From assembly GCF_002286775.1 (NCBI RefSeq), contig NZ_NSGJ01000004.1:124001-188000 (forward strand): 64,000 nt of DNA, given 5' to 3'. The notes below the pieces were generated by a model that was not told the origin of the DNA, made no database searches, and worked only from the letters and a program-made list of their open reading frames with translations. Below, in pieces: positions 58,300 to 64,000 of the stretch. Made by a program: the position numbers and the translations under genes. The DNA comes from Myroides sp. N17-2. Lineage in GTDB: Bacteria; Bacteroidota; Bacteroidia; Flavobacteriales; Flavobacteriaceae. Each line of letters begins with the position of its first letter. Within the stretch, counting starts at the first letter, position 1.

Positions 58300-61200
58300 A
58301 TGATCAAAAACACTATAACATTACTTACTCTTTCTCTCGTAGGTTTAGCTTGGGGACAGCAGTCGCCGAAGTTTGCTTCTACTCCTTCATTAAGCCCTGA
58401 TGGAAAGACTACTTACTTTAGCTATAATGGCGATATATGGCAAGCACCTACTAATGGTGGCGAAGCTCTGAGAATAACAGCACTAGAAGGCAACGAGTCT
58501 AATCCACGTGTATCGCCAGATGGCAAGTGGTTAGCCTTCACATCTGATCAATACGGAAATAAAGATGTATTCTTAATGCCTCTAACAGGAGGACAAATCC
58601 AACAGCTTACTTACCACCAGGCTTCTGAGGAAGTGGAGAGTTGGAGTTGGGATAGTAAGACGATTTACATTACCTCAAATGCCAATAACAACTTTGGTTC
58701 TTATGCCTTAGATATTACAGGAGGAACACCAAAACCTCTGTTTACCAACTACTTTAACAACACAAACGGATTAGTAGCTACTCCTTCAGGTGAATACCTA
58801 TTCACAAGCTCTATGGAGAGTGCTAGCCAGACTACGCGTAAGCGTTATAAGGGTGAGAACAACCCTGACATATTAGGTTACAACCCAACTACTAAAGCGT
58901 TCAAATCATATACGGACTACAACGGTAAAGATTTTAACCCTACTGTAGATAAGAATGGCAAGATATACTTTATCTCTGATGAAAATAATGGCAACTTTAA
59001 CTTATACACTTTTGAGAACAATAAGAAAGTAGCACTTACAAACTTCGACACTTCTATTAAGAAACCATATGTTTCGGCCGATGGTAGTAAGGTGGTCTTC
59101 GAGAAAGATTATATGATTTATGTATTTGACACTACAACAAAAACAATATCTCCTCTAGCTTCTTCAGTTAATACGAATAAGGTAATAGAAAAGGAACAAT
59201 CATTCGCTGTAGAGGATAATATGGATTACTTCGACGTATCTCCTGATGCTAAGAAAATAGCATTTGTTAGTCGTGGTATCTTATTTGTATCAGATATAGA
59301 AGGCAAGTTTGTGCAATCTGTAACGGACGGCAAAGAACGTGTGATGGAAGTCAAATGGCTTAAAGACAACAAAACGTTGCTATACAGTCAGACTTATAAT
59401 GGATACCAAAACTGGTATAAAATTAATGCAAATGGCAAGGGCACTCCTACTCAGTTAACTTCTGATGTACGAAATAACCGAGACATCACACTTAACAAGG
59501 GTATGACTAAAGCAGTCTATCTAAGTGGTAGAGATGAAGTGAGATTATTAGACTTGACCTCGTTTACTTCTAAGACGATAGTGAAAGATGAAATATGGGC
59601 ATTCCAAAACTCTACTCCGTCATTCTCTCCTAATGGAGAGTATGTACTATTCACTGCTAAGCGCAATTTTGAAGAAGATATCTTCATTCATCATATCACA
59701 AAAAACGAGACTATTAACTTAACAAATACTGGAGTAGCAGAGTCTAGCCCATACTGGTCACCTAATGGGAAGTATATTTACTTTACTAGTGATAGACTAA
59801 ACCCATCTTATCCTTTAGGAATGCAGAATCCTAGTATATACAGATTTTCATTAGACTGGCAAACAGATGCATTTAAGTCTGATCAGTTCGATAAGTTGTT
59901 TGTAGAAAAGAAGGAAGAAGACAAAAAAGAAACTTCTAAAAAGGACAAAAAATCTAAAGATAAAAAGGAAGACACTGCTAAAGTAGAAGGTAGTAAAATA
60001 GCATCTATTAAAGTAAATACAGAAGGACTACTAGAGCGAATAGAACTGGTAAGTGATCGTTTTGGTAACCAATTTAATCCAATCGTTTTTGCTGATGATA
60101 AGAAAGAAGTAGTATTCTACAACACTAATCAGGAGAATGCAAAAGGCAACTTATACAAAAAAGTCTACGAGGACTTCGAAGAGGCTAAAAGTGAGAAGGT
60201 ATTTGACAAAAGAGCTACTCAACTACTTCAACGCGATAAGAAGATATACGCATTAATCAATAATAACATTTATAGCTTTGAACTAAGTAAGGGCAAGCCA
60301 GAACAGATTAAAATCAAACATACATTCACTAAGAACTTAGCAGATGAGTTTAACCAAATGTATTATGAGACGTGGGCAGGTGTAGAAGAGAATTTCTATG
60401 ATGAGAACTTTCATGGAATAGACTGGAAGCAAATGAAAACGCAGTTCGCACAGTATCTACCTGATGTGAATAGCCGTAATGATTTGCGTATTCTATTAAA
60501 CGATATGTTAGGTGAACTAGGATCTTCTCACTTAGGATTTAATTCTACTGGTGACGAAGAAAAGACTAAACTAAGTTATAAATCGTATGAAACTGGTATC
60601 GTATTCAAAACTGACAATCCTTATCAAGTAGAACGTATCGTACGTAAATCACCTGCTTATGCCACTGATATAGACATCAAACCAAATGATGTATTAGTAA
60701 AAGTAAATGGTCAGAAAGTAGATGAAAAAGAGAATAGGGATACTTACTTCACCTTTGCGAACAGTCAAGAAGAAATTACTTTGACATTTAATAGAGGGGG
60801 TAAGGAAATCACTAGAAAGCTTCACCCTATCTCATTTGCATCTATGAAGACACTATTATATGACGAATGGATTTACACCAATAAACAACGTGTAAATAAG
60901 CTAAGCAATAACCGCATTGCTTATTCGTATATGAAGAATATGACTTCGCCTGAGTTAGATCAGTTCTTACTAGATATGGTAGAGCAAGAAGCTAACAAGG
61001 AAGGAGTAATCTTAGATTTACGTTATAACACAGGTGGTAATGTTCACGATAAGGTATTGAACTTTCTAGCACAGAGACCCTATCTACAATGGAAATACAG
61101 AGAGGGAAAACTAACTGTACAGAGTAACTTCACTCCTAGTGGTAAGCCAATAGTCTTATTAATAAACGAATCGTCATTAAGTGATGCGGAGATGACTGCT

Positions 61201-61464
61201 GCAGGGTTTAAAGCTTTAAAACTAGGGAAAATCATCGGACAAGAAACGTATCGATGGATTATATTCACTTCAGGCAAAAGTCTAGTAGACAACTCTAGTT
61301 ATAGATTACCATCGTGGGGTACTTACACATTAGATGGTGAGAACTTAGAGAAAACAGGCGTAGCACCTGATATCTATATTAAAAACACCTTTATGGATAG
61401 ATTAAACAACAATGATCCTCAATTAGAGAGAGCTGTTCAAGAAATCCTGAAAGACATCAAATAA
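58300..61464 (+). CDS. tricorn-like S41 peptidase, secreted
   Basis: 1054 residues. Signal peptide (about 1-19, LTLSLVGLAWGQ). A long WD40-like/TolB-type propeller (SPDGKTTYFSYNGDIW, SPDGKWLAFTSDQYGN, SPNGKYIYFTSDRLNP) spans about 25-540. A Lys-rich linker (KKEEDKKETSKKDKKSKDK near 545-565), a second region, PDZ (about 760-840) and the S41 domain follow. The nucleophile is S961 in ESSLSDAEMT. LDLRYNTGG near 905-913 is the S41 core. It degrades peptides outside the cytoplasm. It is monocistronic. Confidence 0.92.
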   Translation: MIKNTITLLTLSLVGLAWGQQSPKFASTPSLSPDGKTTYFSYNGDIWQAPTNGGEALRITALEGNESNPRVSPDGKWLAFTSDQYGNKDVFLMPLTGGQIQQLTYHQASEEVESWSWDSKTIYITSNANNNFGSYALDITGGTPKPLFTNYFNNTNGLVATPSGEYLFTSSMESASQTTRKRYKGENNPDILGYNPTTKAFKSYTDYNGKDFNPTVDKNGKIYFISDENNGNFNLYTFENNKKVALTNFDTSIKKPYVSADGSKVVFEKDYMIYVFDTTTKTISPLASSVNTNKVIEKEQSFAVEDNMDYFDVSPDAKKIAFVSRGILFVSDIEGKFVQSVTDGKERVMEVKWLKDNKTLLYSQTYNGYQNWYKINANGKGTPTQLTSDVRNNRDITLNKGMTKAVYLSGRDEVRLLDLTSFTSKTIVKDEIWAFQNSTPSFSPNGEYVLFTAKRNFEEDIFIHHITKNETINLTNTGVAESSPYWSPNGKYIYFTSDRLNPSYPLGMQNPSIYRFSLDWQTDAFKSDQFDKLFVEKKEEDKKETSKKDKKSKDKKEDTAKVEGSKIASIKVNTEGLLERIELVSDRFGNQFNPIVFADDKKEVVFYNTNQENAKGNLYKKVYEDFEEAKSEKVFDKRATQLLQRDKKIYALINNNIYSFELSKGKPEQIKIKHTFTKNLADEFNQMYYETWAGVEENFYDENFHGIDWKQMKTQFAQYLPDVNSRNDLRILLNDMLGELGSSHLGFNSTGDEEKTKLSYKSYETGIVFKTDNPYQVERIVRKSPAYATDIDIKPNDVLVKVNGQKVDEKENRDTYFTFANSQEEITLTFNRGGKEITRKLHPISFASMKTLLYDEWIYTNKQRVNKLSNNRIAYSYMKNMTSPELDQFLLDMVEQEANKEGVILDLRYNTGGNVHDKVLNFLAQRPYLQWKYREGKLTVQSNFTPSGKPIVLLINESSLSDAEMTAAGFKALKLGKIIGQETYRWIIFTSGKSLVDNSSYRLPSWGTYTLDGENLEKTGVAPDIYIKNTFMDRLNNNDPQLERAVQEILKDIK

Positions 61465-61470
61465 AACAGT

Positions 61471-61499
61471 AAAGGCTTCCTCAGGGAAGCCTTTTTTAT
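61471..61499 (+). terminator. terminator of the tricorn-like gene
   Basis: AAAGGCTTCC (61471-61480) and GGAAGCCTTT (61485-61494) form a stem with a TCAG loop, followed by TTTT. Confidence 0.9.
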
Positions 61500-61605
61500 A
61501 TCTATATAAACTCTTAGTCACATCCTCCATCAACACATCACCGTTCAGGGCGTAAAACAAGCTGATTTAACTTGCTATCTACTTCAATTCACACATAGAT
61601 ATATA

Positions 61606-61634
61606 TCAAAAAAAAGGCTCCCTAAAAGGAAGCC
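61606..61634 (-). terminator. lspA terminator
   Basis: GGCTCCC (61616-61622) and GGAAGCC (61628-61634) pair (one G-U). On the minus strand a run of T follows. It lies just after the lspA stop. Confidence 0.8.
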
Positions 61635-61640
61635 ATATGC

Positions 61641-62237
61641 TTAGTTTTTAAAAACTTTCTTATTAAAAATAATTAGGATACCTACCCCTACAGAAATTGC
61701 TACATCTGCTAAGTTAAAGATAGCATTAAAGAATGTAAAATACTTACCTCCCCATATCGGCAACCAAGTAGGTAAATAACCCTTCCAGATAGGAAAATAG
61801 AACATATCTACTACTTTACCGTGGAACCAACTGCCATAAGGTTGATTAGAAAACATTGTAGAGATTTGCCCAGGTGTACTTTCATTAAAAATAACTCCAT
61901 AGAAAATAGAATCTATAATATTACCTAATGCACCAGCCATAATTAAAGCTATCGCTACAATTAGATAGTTAGAAGCTCCCTTCTTAAAAGAATCATTTAG
62001 CCACCAACCAATACCGAATACAGCTACTATTCTAAACAATGTCAAGGCAAGCTTACCATAATTACCAGGTAATTCTACACCCCATGCCATACCCTCATTT
62101 TCTATAAAATGAATACGGAACCAATCAAAGAAGATGATCTCATCATTCAATAAGAAGTTAGTTTTAATATATATCTTCAATACCTGATCCAGTACTAATA
62201 CTACCAGAACAAGTAGGTATGCTTTCTTTAACGACAT
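61641..62237 (-). CDS. lspA: signal peptidase II (lipoprotein signal peptidase)
   Basis: 198 residues with four membrane spans. Conserved sites: NEGMAWG near 51-57, catalytic Asp in GALGNIIDSIFYGV near 103-116, second catalytic Asp in FNLADVAISVGV near 174-185. It cuts prolipoproteins after lipid modification, matching the many lipobox proteins of this window. A full -7 box (TACATTTG) at 62258-62265 suggests its own promoter besides read-through from dksA. Confidence 0.97.
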   Translation of the reverse strand: MSLKKAYLLVLVVLVLDQVLKIYIKTNFLLNDEIIFFDWFRIHFIENEGMAWGVELPGNYGKLALTLFRIVAVFGIGWWLNDSFKKGASNYLIVAIALIMAGALGNIIDSIFYGVIFNESTPGQISTMFSNQPYGSWFHGKVVDMFYFPIWKGYLPTWLPIWGGKYFTFFNAIFNLADVAISVGVGILIIFNKKVFKN

Positions 62238-62257
62238 TTTCCTTTAATTTCAAGGAA

Positions 62258-62265
62258 CAAATGTA
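62258..62265 (-). promoter_or_regulatory. -7 box of lspA
   Basis: The minus strand reads TACATTTG, a full TAnnTTTG match, 20 bases ahead of the lspA ATG and just downstream of the dksA-like gene's terminator. Confidence 0.55.
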
Positions 62266-62282
62266 GTTATTTTATCACACAA

Positions 62283-62309
62283 AAAAAACGCTCCCATAGG
62301 AGCGTTTTC
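62283..62309 (-). terminator. terminator of the DksA-like gene
   Basis: ACGCTCC (62288-62294) and GGAGCGT (62299-62305) form a stem with a short loop; T-run on the minus strand. Confidence 0.8.
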
Positions 62310-62323
62310 AATTTTATTAAAGA

Positions 62324-62710
62324 TTAACGTTGCAAATTCTTTGCTTCGATACTCATAGTCGCGTGTGGAACTAACTTCAATCTCTCTTTATCGATTAGTT
62401 TACCTGTTACTTTACATATTCCGTAAGTCTTATTTTCGATACGTACTAATGCATTTTTTAAATCACGGATAAACTTCTCTTGACGTATAGCCAATTGAGC
62501 ATTTGCCTCTTTAGACATTGTTTCACTTCCTTCTTCGAATGCTTTGAATGTAGGTGATGTATCATCAGTACCGTTGTTCAAATCATTCATATAGGCGCTT
62601 TTAATTAATTCTAAATCCGCTTGAGCTTTCTCAATCTTTGCTGATATTAATACTTTAAATTCAGCTAAGTCTGCATCAGAATAACGTGCTATCTCACCTA
62701 CTTCTTTCAT
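62324..62710 (-). CDS. TraR/DksA family protein with degenerate zinc finger
   Basis: 128 residues: coiled-coil N-terminus (about 15-60, LISAKIEKAQADLELIKSAYMNDLNNGT) and a C-terminal motif GICKVTGKLIDKERLKLVPHATMSIEAKN. In DksA this part has four Cys for zinc; here only one Cys (GICK) remains, as in many Bacteroidota homologues. It probably binds RNA polymerase in the secondary channel. It lies 8 bases behind ileS, in the ileS-dksA-lspA order. Confidence 0.88.
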   Translation of the reverse strand: MKEVGEIARYSDADLAEFKVLISAKIEKAQADLELIKSAYMNDLNNGTDDTSPTFKAFEEGSETMSKEANAQLAIRQEKFIRDLKNALVRIENKTYGICKVTGKLIDKERLKLVPHATMSIEAKNLQR

Positions 62711-62718
62711 AATTTTAA

Positions 62719-64000
62719 TTATTTTAAAATTAACACTCGTGTTTTAAGCTCATCAAACTCTACATCTACTCCCTCGTTTAATTCAGTAACGAACTCTAAT
62801 GTATGCGTTAATGTTTCAGACTTAATATAGTCTTCATTCGCTAAAACAGCCTCTTTTATTTCTTTTTCTTCTAGTATTTTTACTATTATCTTATCAGTAA
62901 CTTCAAATCCAGAGTCTTTTCTAATATTCTGAATTCTATTTACTAATTCACGAGAGATACCTTCTTTTCTCAATTCAGGACTTATCGTAATATCAAGAGC
63001 CACTGTAAGTCCTCCTTCATTAGCAACTAACCATCCTTCTATATCCTGAGATGTAATCTCTACGTCTGCAACTGTTAAAGTAATACTTTTTTCTGTTAAA
63101 TTAAGTATTATCTCACCATTTCTTTCAAGTTCTGCGATTTCTTCTTGCCCAAAACCTTGTATCTTATTCGCAATCAGCCCCATATCTTTACCAAAACGTG
63201 GCCCTAATGTTTTGAAGTTAGGTTTAATCTGCTTCACTAATATTCCAGAAGCATCATCGATCAACTCTATCTCTTTCACATTAACCTCAGCCTTGATTAA
63301 GTCAGCGATAGCTAATATCTCATTCTTTTGGTTATCATCTAATACAGGAATCATAACTCGCTGTAATGGTTGACGAACCTTAATCATCTCTTTTTTACGT
63401 AGTGATAACACTAATGATGAAATGATCTGTGCCTTTTGCATTCTACTTTCTAATGCCTTATCAACGAACTCTTCCTTAAACTCTGGGAAGTCTGCCAAAT
63501 GTACAGATTCAAAACTTTCACCATGTGTAGCTAACGTTAAGTCTCTGTAAAGTTTATCCATAAAGAAAGGAGCTATAGGCGAACCTAACTTAGCTACTGT
63601 TAATAAACACGTATATAACGTTTGGTAAGCAGCTATTTTATCTTGCGCATATTCACCTTTCCAGAATCTTCTTCTACATAAACGTACATACCAGTTACTT
63701 AAATTCTCCGTCACGAAATCTGTAATAGCACGAGCTGCTTTAGTAGGCTCATACTCACCATAGAATTCATCTACACGTTGAACTAAAGTATTTAACTCTG
63801 ATAAGATCCATCTGTCTATCTCTGGTCTATCTGCTAATGGAATGTCTTTCTCTTCGTATTTAAATCCATCAATATTAGCATACAACGCAAAGAAGTTATA
63901 TGTATTATATAAAGTTCCAAAGAATTTTCTTCTCACTTCAGTAATACCATCTAAGTCAAACTTCAAGTTATCCCATGGATTCGCATTAGAAATCATGTAC
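62719..64000 (-). CDS. ileS: isoleucyl-tRNA synthetase, C-terminal part (cut by window edge)
   Basis: About 427 residues of the C-terminal portion are visible and the frame is open through base 64000, reading into ...WYMISNANPWDNLKFD at the edge (the Tyr lies at 63997-63999). The anticodon-binding domain (DRPEIDRWILSELNTLV, NLSNWYVRLCRRRFW) and downstream alpha-beta extension are present. The Met seen near the left of the fragment is internal, not the start. It charges tRNA-Ile. First gene of an ileS-dksA-lspA set. Confidence 0.95.
   Translation of the reverse strand, partial: YMISNANPWDNLKFDLDGITEVRRKFFGTLYNTYNFFALYANIDGFKYEEKDIPLADRPEIDRWILSELNTLVQRVDEFYGEYEPTKAARAITDFVTENLSNWYVRLCRRRFWKGEYAQDKIAAYQTLYTCLLTVAKLGSPIAPFFMDKLYRDLTLATHGESFESVHLADFPEFKEEFVDKALESRMQKAQIISSLVLSLRKKEMIKVRQPLQRVMIPVLDDNQKNEILAIADLIKAEVNVKEIELIDDASGILVKQIKPNFKTLGPRFGKDMGLIANKIQGFGQEEIAELERNGEIILNLTEKSITLTVADVEITSQDIEGWLVANEGGLTVALDITISPELRKEGISRELVNRIQNIRKDSGFEVTDKIIVKILEEKEIKEAVLANEDYIKSETLTHTLEFVTELNEGVDVEFDELKTRVLILK

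Overview
The window is an AT-rich chromosome segment from a Flavobacteriaceae-type Bacteroidota. I lean towards Myroides or a close relative on gene content, but the genus is inference. Supporting signs are Bacteroidetes -7 promoter boxes (TAnnTTTG, sometimes with TTTG about 19 bp upstream), few Shine-Dalgarno sequences, many lipoproteins with a Cys after a short hydrophobic leader, a CarboxypepD_reg-type TonB receptor, a DUF6266-like gene, a short-form homogentisate dioxygenase and M13/S41/tricorn-type peptidases. I saw no rRNA, tRNA, CRISPR array or prophage.

Layout. 1-3560: end of a tryptophan operon (trpD end, trpC, trpF, trpB, trpA) with overlapping genes. 3729-6232: feoA-feoB and a small Cys-rich membrane gene for ferrous iron uptake, converging on trp. 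6658-15472: housekeeping genes (SCO1, M13 peptidase, CtpA-like S41 peptidase, dCMP deaminase, TerB-like protein, fructose bisphosphatase, GNAT, aspartate kinase). 15520-20969: small membrane proteins, then a six-gene array of mostly DUF3592-type membrane proteins. 21265-29553: a mixed accessory stretch (2H phosphoesterase, CsaA-like protein, unknown proteins, lipoproteins). 29641-30835: a REP-associated tyrosine transposase (RAYT) between clusters of its palindromic repeats. 31456-32604: a DUF6266-like protein. 33105-35165: metG. 35598-37897: unknown membrane and secreted proteins framed by repeats. 37968-53635, almost all minus strand: aldo/keto reductase, TonB receptor, an operon DUF3108-kynA-M23 peptidase-pgi, hmgA-hppD, and uvrC-patatin. 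54042-56068: a toxin-antitoxin pair and four small acidic proteins resembling an immunity cluster. 56618-64000: AstE-like deacylase, 5-formyl-THF cyclo-ligase, tricorn-like peptidase, lspA, a DksA-like gene and the end of ileS.

How the genes work together. Tryptophan synthesis lies at the left. KynA (tryptophan) and HppD/HmgA (tyrosine) degrade aromatic amino acids in the middle. Envelope maintenance recurs: M23 and S41 peptidases, patatin-barrel protein, LspA and many lipoproteins. Apart from trp, feo, hmgA-hppD, kynA-pgi and ileS-lspA, most genes look independently transcribed.

Most unusual are the intergenic repeats. (1) A roughly 160-bp element that is one long imperfect palindrome centred on CATACTATAGTATG occurs in five full copies, one internally deleted copy, one half copy and one possible relict. 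Two copies sit directly behind a promoter box and should form the 5' leader of a lipoprotein mRNA. (2) Two loci carry degenerate 11-bp repeats phased over about 100 bp that switch from one strand sense to the other at the centre. (3) RAYT/REP repeats include a 200-bp, 97% identical direct duplication. (4) A roughly 105-bp two-hairpin repeat occurs as an inverted pair 21 kb apart. A candidate short RNA lies at 46494-46609.
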